From the NCBI GenBank assembly GCA_013287085.1, contig JABDEM010000008.1, positions 1 to 52,758 on the forward strand: a DNA stretch of 52,758 nt, given 5' to 3'. Below are positions 36,202 through 44,660 of the stretch, piece by piece; the stretch's first letter is position 1; each line of letters starts with the position of its first letter. The position numbers were made by a program, and so were the translations under genes. Source of the DNA: Gammaproteobacteria bacterium. GTDB taxonomy: Bacteria > Pseudomonadota > Gammaproteobacteria > DSM-16500. A model generated the notes under the pieces. The model was given only the letters and a program-made list of their open reading frames with translations. It did no database searches and was not told the DNA's origin.

Positions 36202-37464
36202 TTAACGAAGGCGCAACATGCGCGGTTGAGTGGTTGGTGCTGAATCTAGTGGAAGGATTGGAAGGTTGTTATTGTCAGATGCCTTAGGATGGTCTAACGC
36301 TGGAACACTAACAGAGGAAGGATGTGAAAATTTTTCAAAGCTTAATTTTTTAAATAAAATACTTGCATATGAAGACTTAGCTTGAAAATCTTTTGGTATT
36401 TCATATGTAACTGGGTAACTTGCTGGTTTGGATGAAAAAAAGTCTTCAATCTTTTTAATAATTACTTTTGCTATTAAGCCTAAAATGAGGACACCAATAA
36501 TAGTAGTAAAAAATGCAGGCAGCGTGACACTACTAAAGATACTCAGCAGTATTATGCCAACTTTTGTTGCCGACCCAGATATTAAAACATAGTCAAATCC
36601 AAAACCAAGAAGAGTAATTTTCATCCAATGTTTTTTTGCAAAATCTTCAAAATCTATTCCTGGTTCAGCACGCAAACGAGGGTCCCTTCTTATCCCCCTA
36701 ACTTGATTTGCTGTTAATTTTGCCTGGAGTCCCTGGTGCTCCTTTTGTTCAGTGGTTAACTCATTAAAATATGCATCTGCAAATGAACGATTTGTCTGTT
36801 TTGCTTTCATTAAAAGATCAATGGCTCGCTGTGAGTTATTATGACTTTTTATTTCATTTTCAAACTCTGTCAAAAGAATAATTGTCCTGACAGTAGAATC
36901 AGGTGCTGATTCAGCAGGGGTTTCCTTCATAGGGTGTTCGTCTGTGCCAAATTCTAATGGAGGTCCGCCATGTGGGTCCCCTACCCACTTTCGATAGGAA
37001 GATTCTGTAGAAACATCTGCACCATTCATAATAACTAAGCAAGTGATAATAGCGCCGTTTTCCCCATAAGCATGATTTGCTGCCCAACTCATAAAAGTAG
37101 GTTTTAAAAAATGACCTGCAGCAGGGTCGCCGAATTCAAATTCCATATCAGGAGAATCATCTAGTATAAAATTAGTATTTACGCCAAGACTTGTTATGCG
37201 ATAAACGGTATCCACTTCATCAGCTTTCACTGCTTTCACCAAAGCCATTTGCAATTGTTTTTCAGTTTCCGTACCGCGGTGATTTAAACCCTGATAAGCA
37301 GCTTTCCAAATTTTTATATTTTGTGTTAGCGGATAAAATCTTACGAAAAATCCCTTTGATACAGGCAAAATGCTTTTTAATGTGCCAACGTCGAAATACG
37401 GTATGAGATCTTCTACAATCTCATCTGGTATTTTTTCAAAAGCTATTTGATAAGTTTTGGGCAT
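36202..37464 (-). CDS. F-box protein with membrane hairpin, candidate ubiquitin-ligase adaptor
   Basis: 420 aa. Residues 9-57 match a eukaryotic F-box (FEKIPDEIVEDLIPYF, LKSILPVSKGFFVRF, then IKIWKAAYQG): the P-D-E-I start, the V-S-K-x-F core and the W-K-x-x-Y end are in order. F-boxes bind Skp1 and bring substrates to host SCF ubiquitin ligases. Residues 70-105 resemble one ankyrin-like helix pair. Residues about 282-345 contain two hydrophobic stretches that could anchor it in a host membrane. No signal peptide. A PmrA-box promoter precedes it. A second F-box gene lies next upstream on the same strand. The substrate is unknown. Confidence 0.78.
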   Translation of the reverse strand: MPKTYQIAFEKIPDEIVEDLIPYFDVGTLKSILPVSKGFFVRFYPLTQNIKIWKAAYQGLNHRGTETEKQLQMALVKAVKADEVDTVYRITSLGVNTNFILDDSPDMEFEFGDPAAGHFLKPTFMSWAANHAYGENGAIITCLVIMNGADVSTESSYRKWVGDPHGGPPLEFGTDEHPMKETPAESAPDSTVRTIILLTEFENEIKSHNNSQRAIDLLMKAKQTNRSFADAYFNELTTEQKEHQGLQAKLTANQVRGIRRDPRLRAEPGIDFEDFAKKHWMKITLLGFGFDYVLISGSATKVGIILLSIFSSVTLPAFFTTIIGVLILGLIAKVIIKKIEDFFSSKPASYPVTYEIPKDFQAKSSYASILFKKLSFEKFSHPSSVSVPALDHPKASDNNNLPILPLDSAPTTQPRMLRLR

Positions 37465-37489
37465 AACTATTCTCGTTTTGAGTGCATAT

Positions 37490-37522
37490 ATTATCCCTCA
37501 TGAACCTTAAGGTTTTATTAAA
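37490..37522 (-). promoter_or_regulatory. PmrA-box promoter (TTTAAT-N5-CTTAAG-N10-GATAAT)
   Basis: Minus-strand half-sites at 37517-37522 (degenerate) and 37506-37511 (perfect), then GATAAT (37490-37495) after exactly 10 bp. It drives the F-box gene starting at 37464. Confidence 0.72.
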
Positions 37523-37662
37523 TACTATAGAGGAATATAAGCTATTGATTAATATCAATAAACAATTTAAGACATTGATAAAATATGCAGATTTTAAATA
37601 AGTTTCTACGTTGTATACGCTCTTGCCCTACTGCTGTTAATCTTCATTATCGGCAGTGCCGT

Positions 37663-37678
37663 ATCACCCGTATACAAA
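37663..37678. repeat. Intergenic direct repeat, copy 2 (ATCACCCGTATACAAA)
   Basis: Identical to 31732-31747. It lies in the 567-bp gap between the two F-box genes, which also holds a PmrA box and an inverted-repeat element but no ORF I can support. Confidence 0.6.
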
Positions 37679-37756
37679 GTAGCTAATGAACATTCACATA
37701 GTTAAATTTTCCCTGTGAAACATGGAGTCTTAGGGCTTTAAGTAGGAAAATCTCTA

Positions 37757-37853
37757 GGGTCAAGTCCAAAATTGGTATAGCTTTGCTAAATTGTAAATAT
37801 ATTTTAGGCCACTAATTACTACGAATAGCCTATACCATTTTTGGGCTTGACCC
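37757..37853. repeat. 97-bp inverted-repeat element (REP/MITE-like)
   Basis: The left arm (37757-37780) and the reverse complement of the right arm (37830-37853) agree at 22 of 24 positions (GGGTCAAGTCC... and GGGTCAAGCCC..., both ending GGTATAG). The interior is AT-rich and non-coding. Partial copies of the arm occur at 40630-40647 and 47696-47710, so this is a dispersed family. It could fold into a long hairpin and terminate transcription from the upstream F-box/ankyrin gene. Confidence 0.7.
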
Positions 37854-38031
37854 TGTTACCTATACTGGCTATTTCTTAGCGCTAACTTGGTACAAAGACG
37901 ATAAGGCAATAAAAATATTTTTATCGTGTTTTATTTGTTCAAGATCTGAAACCAGTTTTTATACTACTAAAGAACCTCATCTTTATTAAATAAAATTTTG
38001 AGCCAGAAATAGTCTTAAACTGCTCATCATT

Positions 38032-39816
38032 TTAGTGTTTGTATTTATGTTGCTGCTTTTCTCTTGTGGCACGTACACAAATCGCATTATTAAGATCCAT
38101 AAATAAAGTAAAACTTTTTAACACATAAACTCTTCTTCTTTCCATTTCAGCTTTACCATAACTCTCCTCTCTCAGTGGCACTTCAGCTAAAACCTTATAA
38201 AAATCTTTTAATCTCTCTGGGTTAAGGTACGGCTTTTCAATGGTGCGCGTTTTAGCAAGCACTTCAAATTCTTTTTGATATTGCTTAGGGACATGAGCAA
38301 ATTCAAACATTTGCCTTAGGTTCTTCATTGAAAAGTGATCAGGTGCTAAACACTCATCGGCTACAAATACGGGGTTTCGTAATATTAAAAAGGGTACATA
38401 TTTATAGCATTCTCTTTGTATAGCGCATTCTAGTGCTGTCATTTTATTACAATCAATTGCATTGACATTAACTCCTCTTGCAATCAAAAAATCAACCAGC
38501 GCGTAATGCAATCTTGTATCGCGAGGATCATTGGTGCCAAGCTTATTGTATATATTTATATGCAATAAAGATCGATGCAGAACATTGGCTTCTATTATCT
38601 CAGCATCAAAATGAAGCACATCGACTAAATATTTTGTATACGAAAAACGACCATTAGCCACTGCTATTTGTAAAATATTTCCGTTAGTTAAGAGTCCGCT
38701 TGCTCGATCATAATCAAGAAATCCAATTTTCGTGGAATCAGCCCTTACTGAAATTAAATACTTAGCAACCTCAATGTGTCCACCCTTAGAACATTGGACT
38801 ATGGGTAACTCTCCTCTAAAATTATTATCTTTCTCTTCTTCTATCCCGTTAGGATTGGCTCCTCGAGTAACTAATGTTTTTACGGCTTCTAAACTACCTG
38901 CTGCTGAAGCTATACTAAGAGCTGTATAAGAGAGCGGAAGAGCTATATCTAGACCCAATCCTATGGATTCATGATATAAAGCATTAAAATAGGCCGATGC
39001 ATTAATGTCAGCACCTAAATCTAAATACCGAATAACTAGATCATTTTGACCATACATTGCAGCAGTTGATAATGGTGTCGCTAAAGTATGCATAACATCG
39101 GGATTTTGGCTTTTTGGAAAATTCCCAATATATCCAGGTACATTCACCCCTGCTCCCTGTTTAAGTAAATTATTAATAGTTGCCATGGATTGATTCGTAA
39201 CTGTTGCAAGTTGAAGTACGGTCATGTTATGAGAATTACGTTGCGATGCGATTGGTTTACTTTCATCATTGAAAACATATTCAGATAAACCGCACTCATA
39301 GATGTGATCTAATAATTTTTGATGTTTGTTTTTAATAGCCCAATAAATCGCATCTCTTCCCGACCTATCTGGATGTAAATAGAGCATAAATAATAGTTGA
39401 ATGACAGCTTTTTCATAGGTAGGAACTTGTGCCAAGCGGACAGGATCGTTTGCACAGTTTGTTTTTTCATTTTCAATATCTTTTTTGACTCGTTGTTCTA
39501 AAGCATCGACATTGCCAGATTTAAAAATGTTAACCCAGGTAATAAATTCGGGATCATATTTACCTAATTCTGATTTCTCAATGGCAAAATATTCATACCT
39601 ATAATCTATAGTGTCTTTTGCTTCTTTGAACTCATTTAATTCTTTTGAATGATCAGGAAAACGAGTAGTTAAAAGATCTTCCCAATGCTTTTGGTCAACT
39701 TTTTTAAGTGACATATTGGATCGTGAAAAAAAACAGCAACTCTTTAAGTCAAGAAAAGGGGTTACTTTTTCAATAAGTTCTACTGGCAACTCTAACAATG
39801 TACTTCGGCCATTCAT
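38032..39816 (-). CDS. F-box ankyrin-repeat protein, candidate ubiquitin-ligase adaptor
   Basis: 594 aa. Residues 6-52 form an F-box-like segment (LLELPVELIEKVTPFLDLKS, then HWEDLL), with L-P-x-E-L-I at the start. From about 190 to 480 there are about six ankyrin repeats (for example TPLSTAAMYGQNDLVIRYLD, TALSIASAAGSLEAVKTLVT). The F-box plus ankyrin layout is that of Legionella AnkB, which recruits host SCF ligase to the vacuole. This protein is longer and does not end in a CaaX lipidation box (it ends HKYKH). The start has a GAGG ribosome-binding site. No PmrA box is seen upstream. Confidence 0.8.
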   Translation of the reverse strand: MNGRSTLLELPVELIEKVTPFLDLKSCCFFSRSNMSLKKVDQKHWEDLLTTRFPDHSKELNEFKEAKDTIDYRYEYFAIEKSELGKYDPEFITWVNIFKSGNVDALEQRVKKDIENEKTNCANDPVRLAQVPTYEKAVIQLLFMLYLHPDRSGRDAIYWAIKNKHQKLLDHIYECGLSEYVFNDESKPIASQRNSHNMTVLQLATVTNQSMATINNLLKQGAGVNVPGYIGNFPKSQNPDVMHTLATPLSTAAMYGQNDLVIRYLDLGADINASAYFNALYHESIGLGLDIALPLSYTALSIASAAGSLEAVKTLVTRGANPNGIEEEKDNNFRGELPIVQCSKGGHIEVAKYLISVRADSTKIGFLDYDRASGLLTNGNILQIAVANGRFSYTKYLVDVLHFDAEIIEANVLHRSLLHINIYNKLGTNDPRDTRLHYALVDFLIARGVNVNAIDCNKMTALECAIQRECYKYVPFLILRNPVFVADECLAPDHFSMKNLRQMFEFAHVPKQYQKEFEVLAKTRTIEKPYLNPERLKDFYKVLAEVPLREESYGKAEMERRRVYVLKSFTLFMDLNNAICVRATREKQQHKYKH

Positions 39817-39909
39817 AATTTACCTCAATTTTTGCACTCGAATTCTACCTAAAAATCAAACGCAAAGAAACCCGTATTAAATACTTGTTTCAGATTAAAT
39901 ATATGATTG

Positions 39910-40650
39910 TTATTTAGAAAAATATGTATGAAGCATTTCAATTAAACTAGATTTAGAAGAGGCACCAATTTTAACCTTGATATTTGCTATAGCTCCCTCC
40001 GCGGTACGGGGGGATATGTTTAATAGGGCTGAAATTTCTTTTGCTGTTTTGCCTCTCATAAGAAGAGGAAGATAATCCATTTCTCGCTTAGTAAAGAGTT
40101 CTGATTCATTTTGCTCTGCTTGATAATCTAATAAACCTAATTTTTTAAGTTCAATAATGGAATTCACCAGCGAGTGCTTTCCTATTGCAGTTGAAAAACC
40201 AACTACTCCAATAATTTTATTATTGTCATCGTACCAAGGTGCTTTTACCGTAAATTCCCGATAATTATCACCATCAATAAGCGCTAACTCATGCTCAAAT
40301 AAGCCAATAGCATTTTGGCGCATAACTTTTTTATCACTAAACTGAGCAAATTCAGCACTTTTTTTATTAGCAAAATCAAATGCGGTTTTGCCAATGGCTG
40401 AATTAGGCGAATCGAAATCACAGAGTTCAGCAACGTCCTCATTTAACTTAACCAAAGAGCAATCGGTATCTACGAAATAAACATTTAGAGGAAGCTTCAT
40501 TAGACTTGAAACGGTTTGCCCAGTTTTATATGGATTGGCTTTCATTAAACGAATGCCATTACCAATTCTAGAAACGATAAGCTCATCACTTACATGCTGT
40601 ATAAATACGCGTTTATGGATAATATGTGACAATTTTGCACTTGACCCCAT
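39910..40650 (-). CDS. PAS-LuxR orphan transcriptional regulator (paralog 2)
   Basis: 246 aa. PAS-like sensor (LPLNVYFVDTDCSLVKLNED; later APWYDDNNKIIGVVGFSTAI), then a LuxR helix-turn-helix (FTKREMDYLPLLMRGKTAKE, ISALLNISPRTAEGAI). Paralogous to the gene at 34667-35413. No receiver domain. It starts 6 bp after the 117-aa gene, so both probably share one message with the FAD monooxygenase upstream. The first codons are made of DNA nearly identical to the arm of the 37757 repeat (17 of 18 bases), so a repeat insertion may have supplied this start codon. Confidence 0.87.
   Translation of the reverse strand: MGSSAKLSHIIHKRVFIQHVSDELIVSRIGNGIRLMKANPYKTGQTVSSLMKLPLNVYFVDTDCSLVKLNEDVAELCDFDSPNSAIGKTAFDFANKKSAEFAQFSDKKVMRQNAIGLFEHELALIDGDNYREFTVKAPWYDDNNKIIGVVGFSTAIGKHSLVNSIIELKKLGLLDYQAEQNESELFTKREMDYLPLLMRGKTAKEISALLNISPRTAEGAIANIKVKIGASSKSSLIEMLHTYFSK
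40630..40647 (-). repeat. Partial copy of the inverted-repeat arm at the LuxR start codon
   Basis: The minus-strand GGGTCAAGTGCAAAATTG differs at one of 18 bases from 37757-37774. It encodes residues 2-7 of the LuxR-type regulator. Confidence 0.55.
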
Positions 40651-40656
40651 TTGTTT

Positions 40657-41010
40657 TTAGCTCCGTCGCGATTGTAGTTGAACTCTCGTAACTTCTTTGT
40701 CTTCCTGTGAAAGCGCATGATAGACATCACTTAACCTATGATAGCGAGTAGCATTTTTTGCTTCTGTACCATCTTCAGAACTAAGATCGATAAGAAGTTT
40801 AGTAATTGCGATAGCGTCTGGCAAATCTTCCGGAACTGGTTTCCCATTTCCAAGTTTTTGTTTTGAATGATTTTCTAGAAGTTCTAATTTCTCAATGAGT
40901 GCATTGTAAAGCTTTCTTTTACCGTGTATTCGCCCTCTGTCTTTAAAGTTTTTAATTTTTCCGCGAATCTCATCAATTGCGCCAATTAATTCTGGAAGTT
41001 CTGGATGCAT
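40657..41010 (-). CDS. Small soluble protein of unknown function, 117 aa
   Basis: Highly charged and helical (IRGKIKNFKDRGRIHGKRKL, then YNALIEKLELLENHSKQKL), with no signal peptide, membrane segment or recognised motif. It lies 60 bp after the FAD monooxygenase and 6 bp before the PAS-LuxR regulator, all on the minus strand, so it is the middle gene of a probable operon. It might be a small partner of either neighbour, but nothing in its sequence says so. Confidence 0.65.
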   Translation of the reverse strand: MHPELPELIGAIDEIRGKIKNFKDRGRIHGKRKLYNALIEKLELLENHSKQKLGNGKPVPEDLPDAIAITKLLIDLSSEDGTEAKNATRYHRLSDVYHALSQEDKEVTRVQLQSRRS

Positions 41011-41070
41011 GTGAAACTATTCTCGTAATGATTATAATTTTAGTAAATAATTGAATTTGTTGGGAAAATA

Positions 41071-43557
41071 TCAGGTTGGCCCATGTCGAACATCTCCATA
41101 ATTCCCCGCCGCACAACTTATATTTTCGACCGCTTGTTTTAATTTGCTCGGTCCAAAAAAACGATGATTGCCATGATAGGCAACTTTTAAACCTAAAAGT
41201 GCTGATCCCACTTTTAATCCCAGTGCTTTTCCAGTAAATGCGCCTTTTGTTATCCCCGTTGCAGCAGTAACAACAGCGCCGGGGCCTGTCCACAATCCAA
41301 AATGCAAACCAATAAGTCCGCCAACAACAGCGCCCGCGGCAAATCCAATGGCTGCAAAAATAACAAGAGAAATTGCTTTTGCAAATTTGCTTGTACATGT
41401 GGATAGATCACAGGCTTCTTCATACTCTTTCATGATTTGAATTTGTGGCTCCCTTCCTGGCCCTTGAGTTTCTTTAAGTTTACGTAACATCTCAGTTGTT
41501 ACGAGTAAATATTTTCCAGCTTCAGAATTAAGTATATCGGTGCTTGATACGCCTCGCGCTTCTTGTTTTGCAAAATCAACTAAGATTTCTTTACAGAGAA
41601 TTAAATTGGCCTCCGTAAATGATTCTTTTGTTGGGGTACTTTGAATGAGTTCAAATAAATTATTTAAGGCAAGAAAGTGAGGGTTAAGATTTAGTACTCT
41701 CGATGCAGATTCTGCCTTTTCTTCTTGTAATGGTTGAGATGACGGTGCGGCTGCGCCATTGGCTTGTTGAGGATGACTATTATTTTTAAGAGATTTAAAA
41801 ACTAAATCAATTGCTTTTTCAGCTACAACATTAGCTTTGTGATATACCTTTTTAGAAAATCCTTCTCCATTGAGACGGTTAAATTTTTCAATTTGGGAAA
41901 TGAAATGTACATAATGAGTAACAAATTTTTCATTGGCTGGTATTTTTTCATCACTGATTGCATTATAAAATTTAATGATCTCGTCAACTAAATTATTTAG
42001 GTGTTCTTGAGAAAGAGGTCGTACATCGTCATGATAAGCTTGATTTAATCGAATATAAAGTCGATCTAATGCAAGCAATAATTCGGCTTGTTTAGAGAAT
42101 TCAGAGTGTCCATATTTCAATTGGCTAATTGCCAACTTCAATCTTTTTAACTGAGCCGATGTTTCAGTATCGGGTAGCTGGCTAAATTCTTTGCTTGGAA
42201 TGAAGCCCACTTCCCATTTAATATCTTTAATGGATTGTTTAGCTATTTCGTTTATACGAGTTTCACAATTATGCAAAGGTGAAGGATAGGGCACATCGTT
42301 ATCGACACCCTCTTCTATTTCATCTTGACGCTCGAGAAAATTGCGCAATTGAAGTTCGTGAGTTATTGGATCGACACATTCGAAAAAAGCTTTTCCATAT
42401 TCACCTGCGCATTTAATCCCGTTATTAACCCCTCGTACAATGACCAATCCCACCGCAGCATCACCGACTAAGGTAAAAAGACGTTTTTCAGTATACTTAA
42501 CTAATTGTGGTGCTTTCGAAACGTCCATGGGAATAGCTGTAATTTTTACGGTATCGGCTTCAAAATTTTCTTCACCATCTTTACTAAAATAACTTATCAA
42601 TATTTCTTCTATCTTAGGTTGTATATCTTTGGGAATTTCAATTAAACGTCGATAGGGATGTTTGTATTGCCCTCTTTCGATTTTTTGCCCTCCCACCATG
42701 TCGTTTCGTCGTATTTTTTCGTAATCTTTTTTTGATATAAAAACATGTAGCGTGGCTTCGTTATCATGGGTTGTGTTGCCTGTTTTATAATTTCCCCTTT
42801 TAACATGACCGCTCAAACTTAAGGATTGCTCAATGATAGATGGGTTTGGCTTATGTTTTACTTTCAATTTAATCTCAAGTAAGTGAGCGACATTTTCGCG
42901 GCTCACATCTTCATCTAGTTGGCCAAAAATAATTGCTCTTACACGGCTATGCGAACCATCGGCACCAATGATAACAGCAGAATCTTTTAGAATTTCTGGC
43001 ACATTAGCTCTGGTTTGGGTGGCCTGGTGCTTTTGTTCATGATCAGCGGCATTTGATTCGGCTTTATTTTCTGCTAATTTTTGGCGAATCTTTACCTGCT
43101 CTTTTTCTGGAAGTAATGCAATTAAATCTTCAGGTTCAACAGGAGTCTTTAAGTGGCATTCAAAAAGACCTGGGCGTAATAGTCTTCTTGCATGCTCTCT
43201 CAATAATTCGCTGATTTTTCCCGTTTTGATTGAGGGACCTGAAAAATAGCCACCACCTATTAATGTTTTTAAAAAAGCTGTGGTTTTATCTATATTTTGT
43301 ATAATGGTATGTTTATCGGGGCGAGTCGAATTACGCAATTGACGTTTAATTTCATTTAATTGAGCATTAACCGTATTGATGGTGTCTTTCCAAATGACTA
43401 AGCCGTGCCCTCGTGTATCTTCAGCTCGCTGATCCAACATCACTATTTTTTGATGAGGGAACAATGTCGCAAAAACAGCAGCCTGCATTGATCCTATCGG
43501 TCCTGCACCGATAATCGTCCAGTGTTTTTGATGCGATTGTTCTCTATTCCCAGCCAT
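41071..43557 (-). CDS. FAD-dependent monooxygenase with glycine-rich membrane tail, candidate effector
   Basis: 828 aa. FAD-binding fold of the aromatic-hydroxylase/MICAL type: GAGPIGSMQAAVF (GxGxxG, 17-22) with Asp42 and Arg44 after the second strand, the GADGSHSRVR motif (Asp200-Gly201), and LVGDAAVG (Gly365-Asp366) for the flavin. The HGLVIWKDTI segment at 51-60 resembles the HLWPFTI region of MICAL actin oxidases; this is a hint only. The middle (400-650) is helical. Residues about 735-800 are a Gly/Ala-rich hydrophobic region with glycine-zipper spacing (AAGAVVGGLIGLHFG). No signal peptide. A PmrA-box promoter with a third half-site precedes it. It is the first gene of a probable operon with the 117-aa and LuxR genes. 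Confidence 0.82.
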   Translation of the reverse strand: MAGNREQSHQKHWTIIGAGPIGSMQAAVFATLFPHQKIVMLDQRAEDTRGHGLVIWKDTINTVNAQLNEIKRQLRNSTRPDKHTIIQNIDKTTAFLKTLIGGGYFSGPSIKTGKISELLREHARRLLRPGLFECHLKTPVEPEDLIALLPEKEQVKIRQKLAENKAESNAADHEQKHQATQTRANVPEILKDSAVIIGADGSHSRVRAIIFGQLDEDVSRENVAHLLEIKLKVKHKPNPSIIEQSLSLSGHVKRGNYKTGNTTHDNEATLHVFISKKDYEKIRRNDMVGGQKIERGQYKHPYRRLIEIPKDIQPKIEEILISYFSKDGEENFEADTVKITAIPMDVSKAPQLVKYTEKRLFTLVGDAAVGLVIVRGVNNGIKCAGEYGKAFFECVDPITHELQLRNFLERQDEIEEGVDNDVPYPSPLHNCETRINEIAKQSIKDIKWEVGFIPSKEFSQLPDTETSAQLKRLKLAISQLKYGHSEFSKQAELLLALDRLYIRLNQAYHDDVRPLSQEHLNNLVDEIIKFYNAISDEKIPANEKFVTHYVHFISQIEKFNRLNGEGFSKKVYHKANVVAEKAIDLVFKSLKNNSHPQQANGAAAPSSQPLQEEKAESASRVLNLNPHFLALNNLFELIQSTPTKESFTEANLILCKEILVDFAKQEARGVSSTDILNSEAGKYLLVTTEMLRKLKETQGPGREPQIQIMKEYEEACDLSTCTSKFAKAISLVIFAAIGFAAGAVVGGLIGLHFGLWTGPGAVVTAATGITKGAFTGKALGLKVGSALLGLKVAYHGNHRFFGPSKLKQAVENISCAAGNYGDVRHGPT

Positions 43558-43590
43558 AATTTCCTCTAACTTGTGATTTTTGAAGGAGAT

Positions 43591-43634
43591 AGGTTAACAT
43601 TCAAACATTAAGGAAACCTTAAGGAACCATTAAA
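43591..43634 (-). promoter_or_regulatory. PmrA-box promoter with three half-sites
   Basis: On the minus strand TTTAAT, CTTAAG and CTTAAT (43629-43634, 43618-43623, 43607-43612) are each 5 bp apart, followed after 10 bp by TAACCT (43591-43596). It drives the FAD monooxygenase at 43557. The third half-site extends towards the divergent gene at 43693 and could affect it. Confidence 0.72.
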
Positions 43635-43692
43635 AAATTATATTTTTTGAATGATTGTAAATATCTAAGTGATTGATAAATTAGGAGAATCT

Positions 43693-44625
43693 ATGAATTT
43701 GTCTATTTCAAAGCTAGTTTTAGTATTGCTGGGATTAAGCTTTATTCCTTCCCTCTATGCAGATACAAGTGATAATTGCACCCCTAATGGCTACCCAATT
43801 AATAAAGTCATTAAGGTTGAGAAAAATTTGCAAAAATCTCTTAAAGATCACAACATCGAATTATTTGCAGAGCAGTTTCAATATCCTTTTGTAGTGAATT
43901 TAAGCAATCATAAAAAAAGAATTATTAAAACCAAACAAGAATTAATTAATAATTTTACGCTTATCTATAATCAACAGGAGATCAATGAAATAATCACCGA
44001 TAAAGAAATTAATCACCCACTTTGTCGCTATGATGGGGCAATGATATTTGGTGGACTTTGGCTTAACACGGATAAGAATAATAATATTAAAGCTTATGTA
44101 ATCAATGCCCAAAAAAATTCGACATTACCAGCAAGTGAACCAACTGGTATTGCTGTTGAACCTATAAAAGATCTCAAAACTTTAGAACGTTTTGCTGACT
44201 TATATAATCATAGCGATACAGGGGTCAAAAAAAATATTGGTAAGCGGTTAAAAGTAAACCCGAAATGGAACGATGAAGATAAACCGAATATAGTTGGAGA
44301 TTATACGGCTTACTTGCTTTACTTTGTAGATATCAATAATGATGGAAAAAAAGAGTGGGTATTGTTTTTTCCTTGTGATGGTAGCATGTGCACGAGCGGT
44401 ATCGCAGCAGTATACCAAGTTAATGGTCAATCATTACATCCTCTGAGTATAGACCAAACATTAACTGATTATCTTTTCGCTTCAACGCCTTTCATTACTA
44501 AAGAGAAAGGAAAAATTCTACTAAACTTTGATAATTCTGATCCCGCTGAGGTTTGTAGTTATCTATGGGTGGGTGATAAGGTTTCGCTTGTGCATGGTAG
44601 CCCAACAATCTGCGGGCATGAATGA
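43693..44625 (+). CDS. Secreted protein with NTF2-like part and Ca-binding-like loop
   Basis: 310 aa from the ATG at 43693, which has a TAGGAG ribosome-binding site (the frame is open upstream). Residues 1-24 are a Sec signal peptide (KLVLVLLGLSFIPSLYA). Residues about 35-100 resemble an NTF2/SnoaL-like helix-sheet segment (LQKSLKDHNIELFAEQFQYP). Near 216-230, YFVDINNDGKKEWVLFF has the D-x-N-x-D-G-x-x-E pattern of a calcium-binding EF-hand or FG-GAP loop. Five cysteines in the mature part suggest disulfides in the periplasm or outside. Function unknown. Transcribed away from the FAD monooxygenase. Confidence 0.72.
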   Translation: MNLSISKLVLVLLGLSFIPSLYADTSDNCTPNGYPINKVIKVEKNLQKSLKDHNIELFAEQFQYPFVVNLSNHKKRIIKTKQELINNFTLIYNQQEINEIITDKEINHPLCRYDGAMIFGGLWLNTDKNNNIKAYVINAQKNSTLPASEPTGIAVEPIKDLKTLERFADLYNHSDTGVKKNIGKRLKVNPKWNDEDKPNIVGDYTAYLLYFVDINNDGKKEWVLFFPCDGSMCTSGIAAVYQVNGQSLHPLSIDQTLTDYLFASTPFITKEKGKILLNFDNSDPAEVCSYLWVGDKVSLVHGSPTICGHE

Positions 44626-44660
44626 ATAAGGACTCTAGGGTCAGTTTCATTTTCCTCGTT

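Noticed and set aside
38032-38060. CaaX lipidation box like that of Legionella AnkB in the F-box ankyrin protein
   Set aside because: The protein ends in HKYKH with no cysteine near the C-terminus.
40973-41398. Minus-strand ORF of 141 aa rich in Cys, Trp and Arg
   Set aside because: It overlaps the end of the FAD monooxygenase in another frame and its composition is that of a shadow frame, with no ribosome-binding site or plausible domain.
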